Shown: in pieces, positions 40,981-50,965 of the stretch
How positions within the stretch are numbered: the stretch's first letter is position 1
How the letters are laid out: each line of letters begins with the position of its first letter
Assembly (NCBI GenBank): GCA_020853705.1
Contig: JADYYK010000167.1
Location: 186,001 to 250,000, forward strand
Direction: 5' to 3'
DNA: 64,000 nt
Origin: Deltaproteobacteria bacterium
Lineage (GTDB): Bacteria > Myxococcota_A > Polyangia > Haliangiales > JADYYK01
Notes under the pieces: model-generated
The model's input: the letters and a program-made list of their open reading frames with translations, nothing else
Told to the model about the DNA's origin: nothing
Databases searched by the model: none
Made by a program: the position numbers and the translations under genes

Positions 40981-43900
40981 ATGATGACGAAGTCGAAGCT
41001 GTGGTTGGCGGTGGTGGCGGGGATGGCGGCGGCCTGGGCGGGGTGTACCAAGAAGAACCCGCACAAATGCAACGCGGAGGAGCCTTGCACCCTGGTGGAG
41101 GCGCCCTTCTGCGACATCGACGGTACCATCGGCGGCACTCCGTACCGCTGCGTCGCGCTGCCGATGTCGGACGGTGGCCCCGGTGCGCTGGCTGTCGACC
41201 GCGGCACCCAGGACTTCGGCGCCCTCCCGGTCGGGCAGACCAGCTCGCCGTCGACCCTGACCATCACCAACACGGGATCGGTCGCCACCGGCACGCTGGC
41301 CACGTCCATCGGGGGCGCCCAGTCCACCGCGTTCGTCGCCAGCGCCGACACCTGCATGGGCCAGCCGCTGGCGCCGGCCGCGACCTGCACCGTCACGCTG
41401 ACCTTCACGCCCGCCGCGGGTGGCGCCGCCGCCGGCACGCTGACCGTCGCCGGGGTGCCCGGGGGCGCCGTGATGGTGACGCTGACCGGCTCGGGCGTGG
41501 CCCCCGGCGCGGTGTCGCTGACCCCGCCGAGCGCCGACTTCGGCTCGGTCGTCGTGGCCAACTCGAGCGCCACGACCACCTTCACGGTCGCCAACCCGGG
41601 CGCCGCCCCGACGGGCATGCTGTCCACCGCGCTGGGCGGCGCTGACGCCGCGCACTTCATGATCACCAGCGACGGCTGCGCCGGGCAGGTCCTGGCCGGC
41701 GGCGCCAGCTGCACGCTGACCGCGCGCTTCAGCCCGACCAACCCGGGCAGCAAGAACGCCACCCTGACGGTGACCCCGACCGGCGCCAGCTCGACCACGG
41801 CCACGCTGACCGGCATGGGCCTGATCCCCGGCGAGATCTCGATCTCGCCGGCGGCACGCGATTTCGGCTCGCTGCCGCAGGGGGACACCACCGGCACGCC
41901 GTTCACGTTCACCGTCACCAACGGCGGCCAGTCGCCCACCGGGTCGCTGACGGTGTCGCTGACCGGCGGCGACGCCAGCCAGTTCTCGATCACCAGCAAC
42001 GGCTGCATGGGCATGATGGTGCCGGCCGCGGGCACCTGCACGGTCGCGGTGCGCTTCAACCCGACCACAGCGGGCGCCAAGAGCGCCTCGCTCACCATCA
42101 CGGGGACCCCTGGCGGCAGCGTCACCGCCCCGCTCAGTGGCACGGGGCTGTCGCCGCCGGCGCTGTCGCTGTCCCCCGGCACGCAGAACTTCGGCGACGT
42201 CATCACCGGCAACAACTCGACCCAGGTCTTCACGTTGACCAACACCGGCGGCGTGGCCAGCGGCGTGCCCGCGGCGTCGCTGGGCGGCGCCGACATGGGC
42301 ATGTTCAGCGTCAGCTCCAACACCTGCACCACCACGCTGGCTCCGGCGGCGAGCTGCAACATCGGCGTGCGCTTCCAGCCGACCTCGACCGGCGCCAAGG
42401 TCGGCACGCTGAACATCAGCGCGACCCCCGGCGGCGCGGCGCTGGCGATGCTGTCGGGCAACGGCATCCCGCCCAGCGCGCTGACCTTCACGCCGGCCAA
42501 CCTCGACCTCGGCAACCAGCTGCAGGGCACCAGCGGCACGCCGATGCGGCTGACGGTGACCAACACCGGCGGCGCGACCAGCGGCGCGGTCACGGTGGCC
42601 CTCGGCGGCACCGCGGCGGGCGAGTTCGCCATCGCGGCGCAGACCTGCAACGGAATGACGCTGGCGCCGGCCGGGACCTGCACGGTCGACATCTCGTTCC
42701 GCCCGACCTCGCGCGGCTCGAAGAACGCGTCGCTGAACCTGACGGCGTCGCCGGGCGGTCCGGCCGCGGCGTCGCTGATGGGCACCGGCCAGTCGCCCGC
42801 GCTGCTGGCGGTGCTGCCGACCTCGAACGCCTTCGGCAACGTGCCCACCGGCTCGAGCAGCTCGGCCGCCACCTTCACCATCACCAACTCGGGCGACGTC
42901 AACTCGGGCGTCCCGGCGGTGACCCTGGGCGGCACCCACATGAACCAGTTCTCGACCAGCGCCAACGGCTGCACCACGGCGCTGGCGCCCGGCGGCATGT
43001 GCACCGTGCGCGTGACCTTCAGCCCGACGTCGCTCGGCGCCAAGAGCGCCAACCTGACCATCACGGCCAGCCCGGGCGGCGCCCCGGCCGCGTCGCTGGA
43101 CGGCACCGGAGTGATGCCGGGTCTGCTGGCGTTCTCGCCTTCGACCTACAACTTCACCTCCACGGTCGCCGGCACCCAGAGCGCGACCCACATGTTCACG
43201 CTGTCGAACGGCGGCGGCGCCGCGACTGGCGCCATCTCGACCAGCATCACGGGGACTCAGGCCAACCAGTTCACCATCGTCACCGACGGCTGCACCGGCA
43301 TGACCCTGCCCGCCGCGGGCAGCTGCAACATCGTGGCGCGCTTCGACCCCACCGGTAGCGGCGCCAAGAGCGCCAGCCTGAGCGCCACCGCCAGCCCCGG
43401 CGGCACCATCAACTCGACGCTGAACGGCACCGGCCTCGCGCAGGCGGTGCTGTCGCTGTCACCGCCGTCGCAGGGCTTCGGCAGCGTCCCCATCGGCTCG
43501 AGCAGCGCGCCCATCACCTTCACGGTGACCAACAACGGCGAGGTCGTCAGCGGCTCCCCGGTTGTCTCGAAGTCCGGCACAGACGCGGCGGCGTTCACCA
43601 TCAGTAACAACAACTGCACCAGCGGCATCGCCGCCAGCAGCTCCTGCACGTTCCAGGTCACCTTCAACTCCACCGGCAGCGCCGGCAGCCGCAGCGCCTC
43701 GGTGACGGTGACGGCCTCGCCCGGCGGCGCCCCGAGCTCGACGCTGTCGGCGATGGCGGTCGCCCCAGGCCTGCTGGTGATGTCGCCGACGAGCAGCGAT
43801 TTCGGCTCGTCGCTGATCGGCGCCACCAACCAGACCCGCATGTTCACGCTGACCAACAACGGCGGCGCCCCGACCACGGCGATCGGCCTCAGCATCACGC

Positions 43901-46900
43901 CCGCCGGCCAGTTCAGCATCGTCAGCGGCATGGACACCTGCAGCGGCGCCGTCCTGGCCGCCAGCGGCACCTGCACGGTGACGCTGCGCTTCTCGCCGAC
44001 CAGCGCGGGGGCGAAGACCGCCACCTTCACCGCGACCGCGAGCACCGGCGGCACCGACTCGTCGAACCTGACCGGCCTGGGCCAGAACCCCGCCCAGCTG
44101 GCGGTCAACCCGCTGTCCTTCGGCTACGGCAACGTCACGGTCAACACCACCGCGACCCAGACCTTCACGGTGTCGAACACCGGTGACGTCCCCACCGGCG
44201 CCCCCAGCGTCAGCGTGACCGGCACCGGCTTCACCCTGATGACCAACAACTGCACCCTCGCTATCCCGGCCAGCCCCGGCTCGTGCACGGTCGTGGTCGC
44301 CTTCACCCCCACGGTCGCGATGGCCTACAGCGGCAACCTCAACCTGAGCGCCACCCCCGGCGGCGGCGCTCTCCCAGCCGTCGCCCTCAGCGGCACCGGC
44401 CTGACCGCGGGTGCGCTTTCGATCAACCCGACCTCGAAGGCCTACGCCAGCACGGTGATCAACACCGCCTCGGCCGCGCAGTCGTTCACCGTCACCAACA
44501 CTGGCGGTTCGACCACCCCGGCGATCACGGTGTCGATCACCGGCTCCGACCAGAGCCAGTTCATCAAGGGCGCCGACACCTGCAACGGCAACACCCTCGG
44601 CGCCGGCCTGACCTGCACCATCTCGGTCCCCTTCAACCCCACCAGCGTCGGCGCCAAGTCGGCATCGCTGACCGCCAGCCTGGGCGCCACCAGCGCAACC
44701 GCGAGCCTGAGCGGCACCGGCCTCACCCAGGCGGTGCTGTCGATGTCCTCGCCCACGCAGGACTTCGGCAACATCCCCCTCGGCTCGACCAGCGCGCCGA
44801 TCGTGGTCACCGTGACCAACAGCGGCCAGGTCGTGAGCGGCACTCCAGTGGTCTCCAAGAGCGGCACAGACGCCACCCAGTTCACCATCACCAACAACAA
44901 CTGCACGACAGGCGTCGCCGCTGGCAGCACCTGCACCTTCCAGGTCACCTTGACTCCGACCGGCGCCGTGGGCAGCCGCACCGTCACCCTGACGACGACC
45001 GCGAGCCCGGGCGGTGCCCCCAGCATGGCGCTCTCCGGCGCGGCGGTCGAGCCGGGCCAGTTGGTGATGTCGCCAACGAGCCGCGACTTCGGCTCGTCCC
45101 TGATCGGCGCCACCGACCAGACCCGCACCTTCACCCTGACCAACATGGGCGGGGCCCCGACGACCGCGATCAGTCTCAGCATCACGCCCTCGACTGAGTT
45201 CAGCATCGTCAGTGGCATGGACGCCTGCAGCGGCCAGACCCTCGCTGGCGCCGGCACCTGCATGGTCACGTTGCGCTTCAACCCGACGAGCGCTGGCACC
45301 AAGAACGCCACCTTCTCGGCCACCGCGACGACCGGCGGCACCGACTCCTCCACGCTCACCGGCGTGGGCCAGAAGCTCGCACAGCTCGCCGTGAATCCGT
45401 CGTCCTTTGGCTTCCCGAGCATTACGGTCAACAACACCAGCACGCAGACGTTCACGGTCTCGAACACCGGCGATGTCCCGACCGGTACACCCAGCGTCAG
45501 CGTGAGTGGCGCCCCCTTCAGCGTCATGACCAACAACTGCACCGCCGCCATCCCTGCCAGCCCCGGCTCGTGCACGGTGGTCGTCGCCTTCACCCCCACG
45601 GCCGCGACGTCCTACAGCGGTAGCCTCAACCTGAGCGCCACCCCCGGCGGCGGCGCCCTCCCGGCGGTCGCCCTCACCGGCACCGGCCTCAGCGTCGGCG
45701 TGCTGTCAATCAACCCGACATCGAAGACCTTTGACACGACGGTGATCAACAACGTGTCGGCCGCACAGTCCTTCACCGTCACCAACACCGGCGGCTCCAC
45801 CACGCCCGTCATCGCGGTCTCCCTCACCGGCTCCGACCAAGGCCAGTTCACCATCGGCACTGACACCTGCAACGGCAACACCCTCGGCGCCGGCCTCACC
45901 TGCACCATCTCGGTGACCTTCAACCCCACCAGCCCCGTCGGCTCCAAGTCCGCCTCATTGTCCGCCAGCCTGGGCGCCACCAGCGCGATCGCGACCCTTG
46001 GCGGTCAGGCGATCCAGTGCACGACCAACAGCCATTGCCCTGGGGCAACCCCCATCTGCAGCGCCTCGAACACCTGCGGAGCATGTACGGCCGACGCCCA
46101 ATGCACCGACTCGCTGATCTGTCTAGAGGGAAGCGGGGCGTGCCAGCCTGAGCCGGAGACGATCTACCTTGCGACCTCGGGCGTGGATGGGACCTGTAAC
46201 GCCTCCCGCCTGAGCCCGTGTCGCACGCTTGCCAAGGCGAAGACCTTTGTCACTCCGACTCGGAAGATGTTCTACCTCAGCGGTGGCGTCTATCCCGAGT
46301 TCTTCGACTGGCCAAACACCGCAGGGGTCACGATGGTCGCCTACGGCGCGACCCTCTCGCCCGGCGCATCCCAGAATCGTTCTGCGATCGTGATTTCAGC
46401 CGGTAACGGCCCGGCGCAGATCGAGGGCCTCACCATTACGGGGGCAACTGGTGGGACCGACTCCCATGGTTTGCAGGTGACAGACACGGGCCTTACCCTC
46501 ACCGACGTGACCATCCGGGGCAACGGGGGGGGCGGCATCGTGGCGACGAATCCTCCAAACGTCATTGGTACCCGCGTCAACCTTGAGAACAACGACTTCG
46601 GCTTGTACGCGTCTGACGTTAATCTTGGAGGTGTTGTCTCCCTTAGCCAGGGCCGCATTACCGGGAATGCACGCGACGCGGTGTACTCCGTTGGCTCTGC
46701 GATCGGACTCGATCGGATGCTCGTGCAGTCCAACGGTACGGGGCTCTTCGTGAAGAACGCCTGGTACATGGGCCTTACGCACTCATTTGTCGTGCAGAAC
46801 GGCACTGGTACATCCGGCATCGGCGGACTCTACCTGCAGAACGACCCAGGATTTGGCACCTCTGGTAACATCGCGTTCTCCACAGTGGCGGCCAACATCG

Positions 46901-47235
46901 CATCCGGGACCAACAACGGGGGGATCGTCTGCATCAACGTGGGCGGTATTGGTAGCTTTGTTGTTTCGAATAGTATCGTCTATTCGAACACCGGGGCTGT
47001 TCAGGTTGGCAATGAGTGCCCTGTATTCAACTCCGACGTCAAGGGTCGCGGGGGAGAGAACGGTAGCATCGACGCTGACCCCCAGTTCGTTGCACCGGCC
47101 TCAGGTTTCTTTACAATCCAGTCGACGTCTCCCTGTCGGAGCACGGCGAGCGGGGGGGAGGGCACCCGTGACTACTACGGCACGATCCGACCGCAGGGCC
47201 CCGGTCCAGACATGGGCGCCCACGAAATCCCGTAG
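40981..47235 (+). CDS. Giant HYDIN/ASPM-like repeat lipoprotein with C-terminal beta-helix
   Basis: A 2,084-residue surface lipoprotein. The signal ends in AWAGC; a short Cys-containing segment follows. Fifteen Ig-like repeats of ~100-110 residues (choice-of-anchor D / ASPM-SPD-2-Hydin type) come next, each with a SPxSxDFGSxxxG opening, an FTxTNxGxxxxG strand, a paired Cys and a CTVxVxFxPT strand. Repeats 8-11 and 12-15 are near copies of each other. After residue ~1,680 there is a Cys-rich knot (CTTNSHCPGATPICS, CGACTADAQC) and a right-handed beta-helix (IEGLTITGATGG, GNGGGGIVATN, MGAHEIP end). The base composition of the last ~1.2 kb is visibly less GC-rich than the repeats. Likely roles are adhesion or substrate binding at the cell surface. 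GGGGAGA upstream supports ATG 40981. Confidence 0.9.
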   Translation: MMTKSKLWLAVVAGMAAAWAGCTKKNPHKCNAEEPCTLVEAPFCDIDGTIGGTPYRCVALPMSDGGPGALAVDRGTQDFGALPVGQTSSPSTLTITNTGSVATGTLATSIGGAQSTAFVASADTCMGQPLAPAATCTVTLTFTPAAGGAAAGTLTVAGVPGGAVMVTLTGSGVAPGAVSLTPPSADFGSVVVANSSATTTFTVANPGAAPTGMLSTALGGADAAHFMITSDGCAGQVLAGGASCTLTARFSPTNPGSKNATLTVTPTGASSTTATLTGMGLIPGEISISPAARDFGSLPQGDTTGTPFTFTVTNGGQSPTGSLTVSLTGGDASQFSITSNGCMGMMVPAAGTCTVAVRFNPTTAGAKSASLTITGTPGGSVTAPLSGTGLSPPALSLSPGTQNFGDVITGNNSTQVFTLTNTGGVASGVPAASLGGADMGMFSVSSNTCTTTLAPAASCNIGVRFQPTSTGAKVGTLNISATPGGAALAMLSGNGIPPSALTFTPANLDLGNQLQGTSGTPMRLTVTNTGGATSGAVTVALGGTAAGEFAIAAQTCNGMTLAPAGTCTVDISFRPTSRGSKNASLNLTASPGGPAAASLMGTGQSPALLAVLPTSNAFGNVPTGSSSSAATFTITNSGDVNSGVPAVTLGGTHMNQFSTSANGCTTALAPGGMCTVRVTFSPTSLGAKSANLTITASPGGAPAASLDGTGVMPGLLAFSPSTYNFTSTVAGTQSATHMFTLSNGGGAATGAISTSITGTQANQFTIVTDGCTGMTLPAAGSCNIVARFDPTGSGAKSASLSATASPGGTINSTLNGTGLAQAVLSLSPPSQGFGSVPIGSSSAPITFTVTNNGEVVSGSPVVSKSGTDAAAFTISNNNCTSGIAASSSCTFQVTFNSTGSAGSRSASVTVTASPGGAPSSTLSAMAVAPGLLVMSPTSSDFGSSLIGATNQTRMFTLTNNGGAPTTAIGLSITPAGQFSIVSGMDTCSGAVLAASGTCTVTLRFSPTSAGAKTATFTATASTGGTDSSNLTGLGQNPAQLAVNPLSFGYGNVTVNTTATQTFTVSNTGDVPTGAPSVSVTGTGFTLMTNNCTLAIPASPGSCTVVVAFTPTVAMAYSGNLNLSATPGGGALPAVALSGTGLTAGALSINPTSKAYASTVINTASAAQSFTVTNTGGSTTPAITVSITGSDQSQFIKGADTCNGNTLGAGLTCTISVPFNPTSVGAKSASLTASLGATSATASLSGTGLTQAVLSMSSPTQDFGNIPLGSTSAPIVVTVTNSGQVVSGTPVVSKSGTDATQFTITNNNCTTGVAAGSTCTFQVTLTPTGAVGSRTVTLTTTASPGGAPSMALSGAAVEPGQLVMSPTSRDFGSSLIGATDQTRTFTLTNMGGAPTTAISLSITPSTEFSIVSGMDACSGQTLAGAGTCMVTLRFNPTSAGTKNATFSATATTGGTDSSTLTGVGQKLAQLAVNPSSFGFPSITVNNTSTQTFTVSNTGDVPTGTPSVSVSGAPFSVMTNNCTAAIPASPGSCTVVVAFTPTAATSYSGSLNLSATPGGGALPAVALTGTGLSVGVLSINPTSKTFDTTVINNVSAAQSFTVTNTGGSTTPVIAVSLTGSDQGQFTIGTDTCNGNTLGAGLTCTISVTFNPTSPVGSKSASLSASLGATSAIATLGGQAIQCTTNSHCPGATPICSASNTCGACTADAQCTDSLICLEGSGACQPEPETIYLATSGVDGTCNASRLSPCRTLAKAKTFVTPTRKMFYLSGGVYPEFFDWPNTAGVTMVAYGATLSPGASQNRSAIVISAGNGPAQIEGLTITGATGGTDSHGLQVTDTGLTLTDVTIRGNGGGGIVATNPPNVIGTRVNLENNDFGLYASDVNLGGVVSLSQGRITGNARDAVYSVGSAIGLDRMLVQSNGTGLFVKNAWYMGLTHSFVVQNGTGTSGIGGLYLQNDPGFGTSGNIAFSTVAANIASGTNNGGIVCINVGGIGSFVVSNSIVYSNTGAVQVGNECPVFNSDVKGRGGENGSIDADPQFVAPASGFFTIQSTSPCRSTASGGEGTRDYYGTIRPQGPGPDMGAHEIP
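43441..46014 (+). repeat. Four-domain block duplication, 1,287-bp period
   Basis: Repeats 8-11 of the giant lipoprotein (43441-44727) are followed by repeats 12-15 (44728-46014) in the same order. The opening motifs pair up as AVLSLSPPSQGFG/AVLSMSSPTQDFG, GLLVMSPTSSDFG/GQLVMSPTSRDFG, AQLAVNPLSFGYG/AQLAVNPSSFGFP and GALSINPTSKAYA/GVLSINPTSKTFD. The offset is exactly 429 codons, which indicates one unequal-crossing duplication of four domains. Confidence 0.8.
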
Positions 47236-47561
47236 GTCCCCCGTGCCATCGACAGCGAAGCGTAGATCGCCTCTGCCCCCCCCGCCAGCCGATCAAAGCT
47301 CCGAGCAGGTCGATCGGCTCGGGCCCCACAAATACGATCCACCCCGTGCAAGATCACCGGACGCTCCCCGGCTGGCCAGCATGTCGAGCGTAACCTCTCG
47401 CGCTACCCCGTCGTGACAGCGGGCGCGTGACGTGGCAGGTGGCCGCGGCCGGCCAGGGCGCCGCGGCTACGGCGGCGCAGGTGCGCGGTGCTCTCGGTGA
47501 CGCGGCGGCCGCGGCCCCAGCGGACCTGCGAAGGCGCAGCGGCGCGAGCCGCGCGGACGAT
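47236..47561. other. Intergenic stretch of 326 bp before the IS nest
   Basis: No credible gene, RNA or promoter was found. The open frames here are GC-driven and lack motifs. It separates the giant lipoprotein gene from the IS66 relic and probably includes the unrecognised outer end of that relic. Confidence 0.4.
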
Positions 47562-47921
47562 TCAGCGCTGGCACTGCCAGGGCAGCAGGACCTCGCCGCG
47601 GTCGGCGGCGAGGACGGCGGCGCGCAGGTACGCGGCCACGGGCACGTCGTGCAGCTTGGCAGTCTCGAGCACGGTGTACAGCGTCGCCGAGGCCCAGGTG
47701 CCGTTGCGCGACTTCGAGCCGTAGTGGTTCTTGCGGCCGACCACCAGGCCGCGGATGGCGCGCTCGGTGGCGTTGTTGTCGAGTGGAATGCGCGCATCGC
47801 TGACGAAGCGCGTCAGACGCTGCCAGTTGCCGATGGCGTAGGCCTCGGCCTTGCCGATGGACAGCGTCTTGAGCACGGCCTGGCTCCACAGCCAGGCTTC
47901 GAGCTTGGCCAGCACGGCGGG
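47562..47921 (-). pseudogene. IS66 tnpC C-terminal fragment (older element relic)
   Basis: The frame encodes ~120 residues that match only the C-terminal end of an IS66 transposase: IGKAEAYAIGNWQRLTRFVS, then RIPLDNNATERAIRGLVVGR and KNHYGSKSRNG, with the catalytic Glu in NNATERA. The N-terminal ~75% with the two catalytic Asp residues is absent. It differs clearly from the intact TnpC next to it, so it is the remnant of a second IS66 element. The other element appears to begin at about 47922 with GTAAGCG. Confidence 0.8.
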
Positions 47922-47987
47922 GTAAGCGTCCAGCGAACCCCATCCTGTACCCGGAGCCAGGGCCGTGGCAGGGCCGGCGGTTCAGGC

Positions 47988-49562
47988 TCAGCGCGAGGTC
48001 GGGATGCGGGCGGAGTCGGGCGCGGTCTTGGCCCAGTTGGGCGGGAGCAGTTCGTCGAGGCGTGACCAAGGCCAGCGCTGGGTCTCGAGCTTGCGCAGGA
48101 CGTCGGTGAGGTAGGCGCGGGGGTCGACGCCGGCCATGGCGCAGGTGCCGAGCAGGGTGTACATGCTGGCGGCGCGCTCGGCCCGGGCGTCGCTGCCGCA
48201 GAAGAGGTAGTTCTTGCGGCCGGTGGCGATGGGCCTGAGGCGACGCTCGGTCAGGGTGTTGTCGATGGGCAGCAGGCCGTCCTCGAGGAAGCGGCGCAGC
48301 GCGCCGTTCTGGTTGATGACGTAGCCGGCGGCCTTGGCCAGCGGGTCGCTCGGTGGATGCTGCTGGCGCGCCGTGATGCAGGCCGCCGTGATGGCGTCGA
48401 CCAGCGGCAGCGACTCGCGCTGGCGTCGCGCCTGGCGCTCCTCGGGTGACACGCCGTCCAGGCGAGCGCACTCCTCGATCTCGTAGAGCTTGCGCACGAG
48501 CTCGATCACCGGCGCTGCGCGCGCGTCACCGCCGAGCGCCAGCTCAGCGAACGGCCGCCGCGCGTGCGCCCAGCATGCGACCTCGACCGGGGTCGCGCCC
48601 GGCCGCGTGAACAACCCGTCATAGCCCTTGTAGGCGTCGGCGACGAGCCAGCCGCGCCGCGCCGCCAGGTACGACTGCGGCCCTTCCTTGCGCCAGTCGG
48701 GCGTGTGCGTGAACGACGCCCAGGTCGCATCACCGACGTAGCACCACAGGTGGCCGCGCTTGGCGCCGCCCGGCGCGTCCTGGTCGAGCACATTGATCCC
48801 GGTGTCGTCCGCCTGCAGCACGTGCGACACGATGGCGTGCTCGCCAATCCGCACGCACAGCGGCGCGATGGTCGAGTGCACCGCCGTGACCCAGTCGGTC
48901 AGCGTCGACACCGGCAGCTCGACGCCCTCGCGCAGGTAGAGCGTGCGCTGCCGAGTCAGCGGCAGGTGGTCGGCGTACTTGGCCACCACGACCTGCGCCG
49001 GCAGGCCGGGGCCCGGGCGCCCCTTCTCGATCACCTTGTCGGGCGCGGGCGCCGTGGCCACGCCCTCGGCGCAAGCGCTGCACGCCAGCTTCTCGCGCTT
49101 GTGCACCTCAACCTTGAAGCTGGCCGGCACGAACTCCAGCACCTCGCTCTGCTCGTGGCCGATGCAGGCGCGTGCGCCGCCGCAGGTCGGGCAGGCGCGC
49201 TCCGCCTCGGGCACGGTGTGGATGATCTCCACGCGCGGCAGGTGCTCGGGCAGCGCGCGGCGGCCATGGCCCTTCTTGCGCTTGGGCGTGTGGGTCTCGG
49301 GCAGCTCGACCTCGGGCGGCGCCAGCGTCGCCTCGGCCACTGCGGCGTCGTCGCTCGGCTCGCCGAGCAGCTGCTTGAGCAGGCTGAGCTGCTGCGGGCT
49401 GATCTTCTCGCTGGTGCGCCCGAGGTGCTTGCGCAGCAGACGCTCCTGCTCCAGCTCGAGGTGCGCATTGCGATCGCCGATCTGCCTGAGCATCTGGAGC
49501 ACCAGCTCGATGGCCTCAGGGCCCCGCTCGGCGGCGAGCATCTCCAGCAGGAGCGCCCGCAC
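47988..49562 (-). CDS. tnpC: IS66-family transposase TnpC
   Basis: A 524-residue DDE transposase. An N-terminal coiled coil (LEQERLLRKHLGRTSEKIS) is followed by a zinc-finger-like segment (ACPTCGGARACIGHEQSEVL, CSAC). The catalytic core includes LQADDTGINVLDQ (first Asp), VADAYKGYDGLF (second Asp) and NTLTERRLRPIATGRKNYLF (Glu). Length and motifs are complete, so the protein could be active. The start is GTG 49562; it lies only 19 bp from the inserted element, which separates tnpC from tnpB and probably from its promoter. Confidence 0.9.
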   Translation of the reverse strand: MRALLLEMLAAERGPEAIELVLQMLRQIGDRNAHLELEQERLLRKHLGRTSEKISPQQLSLLKQLLGEPSDDAAVAEATLAPPEVELPETHTPKRKKGHGRRALPEHLPRVEIIHTVPEAERACPTCGGARACIGHEQSEVLEFVPASFKVEVHKREKLACSACAEGVATAPAPDKVIEKGRPGPGLPAQVVVAKYADHLPLTRQRTLYLREGVELPVSTLTDWVTAVHSTIAPLCVRIGEHAIVSHVLQADDTGINVLDQDAPGGAKRGHLWCYVGDATWASFTHTPDWRKEGPQSYLAARRGWLVADAYKGYDGLFTRPGATPVEVACWAHARRPFAELALGGDARAAPVIELVRKLYEIEECARLDGVSPEERQARRQRESLPLVDAITAACITARQQHPPSDPLAKAAGYVINQNGALRRFLEDGLLPIDNTLTERRLRPIATGRKNYLFCGSDARAERAASMYTLLGTCAMAGVDPRAYLTDVLRKLETQRWPWSRLDELLPPNWAKTAPDSARIPTSR

Positions 49563-49584
49563 TGCGCTGAGATCCAGGGGCTAG

Positions 49585-50880
49585 CAGGCTGTTGATAAAC
49601 GGTAGTTTGCAGGCCTGATCCTGCTGTCTTCGTGTACCCACGTGGGTAGCGCGGCCGAGTGGCCGCCGCGGTGACCCAGCTGATGCTGGGAGCGCGGCGG
49701 GCGACGGGGCGCGCAGCGCCCGATCATGCTGGCGCCGGCAGCAGCTTGGCCATCCGCACCAGGTTGTAGGCCGCGCCGACGAAGTACGAAGCCAGCCGCG
49801 TGCGCTGTTGGCCCCTGAAGCGCGTCCGCCGGAAGTTCCCGATGGTCTTGGTCCAGCCGAAGATCTCCTCGACGCGTTTCCGGATGCGCTGGCTGATGGC
49901 GTAGCCCGCATGGCGAGTGGTGCGTTCGTCGATGCGCGAGCTGCGGCGGCTGGTGTTCTGCGCGACGTGCGGCGTGATGTTGCGCTGACGGCAGGCTGAG
50001 ACGAAGGCCTCCGAGTCGTAGCCCTTGTCGCCTGCGACAGTGATTCGCGCGGCGCCGGGCAGGTTGTCCTCGAGCATCTCGATCGCCGTCAGTGGCTCGG
50101 CGAAGCCGTGCGCTTCCTCGAGCCGGAGGTCGACCAGCAGGCCGTTGCGGTTCTCCATCAGCGCGTGCTGCGAGTACGACAGCTTCGACTCCTTGCCATC
50201 GCCCTTGCGGGCCAGCTTGGACTCGGGGTCGGTGGTCGACTCGTGGGTCTCGTTGCTGCGCTTCTCGCCGCGGAAGTTCACGGTCGGATTGCCGGGGTCA
50301 TCGGGCGGCTCGCTGTCCTTGGCGCCCTTCTTCTTGAAGCTCTTCAGCGACGCCCACGCCTGGATGAGCGTGCCGTCGACCGTGAAGTGCTCTGCGCTCA
50401 TGAGGCCAGCGTCGCGGGCTTGCTTCACGATCAGCTTGAAGAACTGGTGCGCGACGTCGTGTGTCAGCAGCCGCTCGCGGTTTCGGGAGAACGTGCTGTG
50501 GTCGAAGCTCGGCTCGTCCACGCTCATGTCGAGGAACCAGCGGAAAAGCAGGTTGTAGTCGAGCTGCTCGCAGAACATCCGCTCGCTGCGCACCGTGTAG
50601 AAGGCCATCAGCAGGCTCGACTTGAGCAGCCGCTCCGGCGGGATCGATGGCCGCCCCACTGCGCTGTACATCTCGTCGAAGGTCGCCGTCAGCCCAGACA
50701 GCGCTGCGTCGGCCAGCTGCTTCACGCGCCGAAGCGGGTGGTCCACTGGAACCCGCTTTTCGGCCGAAACCACGCTGAACAGCGTGCTCTGCTTCTCGTC
50801 TCGCCCTCGCACCACGCAACTCTACCGACCCCGCCGCGCGCTTGTCGATCCCCGATCAGCTCAGGTTTATCAACAGCCTG
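49585..50880 (-). mobile_element. IS5/IS1182-type insertion sequence with CTAG target duplication
   Basis: A 1,296-bp element. Its ends are CAGGCTGTTGATAAAC at 49585 and the exact reverse complement GTTTATCAACAGCCTG ending at 50880; 16 terminal bases are identical. CTAG flanks both sides (49581-49584 and 50881-50884). Because CTAG is palindromic, this is a 4-bp duplication or a preferred target. Ends, single transposase gene and flanks are all intact, so this is the youngest insertion here. Confidence 0.9.
49724..50815 (-). CDS. IS5/IS1182-family transposase
   Basis: A 363-residue DDE transposase. The N-terminal domain has VGRPSIPPERLLKSSLLMAF and DEPSFDHSTFSRNRERL. The catalytic core includes FTVDGTLIQAWAS (first Asp), VAGDKGYDSEAFV (second Asp) and a C-terminal RIRKRVEEIFGWTKTIGNF, where Glu sits in the expected Y-2-type motif. 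An internal acidic/Lys-rich loop (KKKGAKDSEPPDDPGN) is common in this group. The frame is complete and lies within well-defined inverted repeats. Confidence 0.9.
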   Translation of the reverse strand: MVRGRDEKQSTLFSVVSAEKRVPVDHPLRRVKQLADAALSGLTATFDEMYSAVGRPSIPPERLLKSSLLMAFYTVRSERMFCEQLDYNLLFRWFLDMSVDEPSFDHSTFSRNRERLLTHDVAHQFFKLIVKQARDAGLMSAEHFTVDGTLIQAWASLKSFKKKGAKDSEPPDDPGNPTVNFRGEKRSNETHESTTDPESKLARKGDGKESKLSYSQHALMENRNGLLVDLRLEEAHGFAEPLTAIEMLEDNLPGAARITVAGDKGYDSEAFVSACRQRNITPHVAQNTSRRSSRIDERTTRHAGYAISQRIRKRVEEIFGWTKTIGNFRRTRFRGQQRTRLASYFVGAAYNLVRMAKLLPAPA

Positions 50881-50910
50881 CTAGAGCCGCGCCAAACGCA
50901 CTCCTCCATA

Positions 50911-50926
50911 GATCACGCGCGTGATC
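50911..50926. repeat. 16-bp perfect palindrome
   Basis: GATCACGCGCGTGATC is a perfect palindrome between IS66 tnpB and the inserted element, 27 bp from the insertion site. It could be a protein-binding site inside the IS66 element. It does not have terminator features. Confidence 0.4.
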
Positions 50927-50965
50927 CCGAAACAAGGAAAATCGTCCTGGATTTGTGACTTTGCG

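Noticed and set aside
40867..43191. 774- and 737-codon minus-strand frames opposite the giant lipoprotein
   Set aside because: Low-complexity antisense translation of the Ig-like repeats; the repeat structure belongs to the plus-strand protein.
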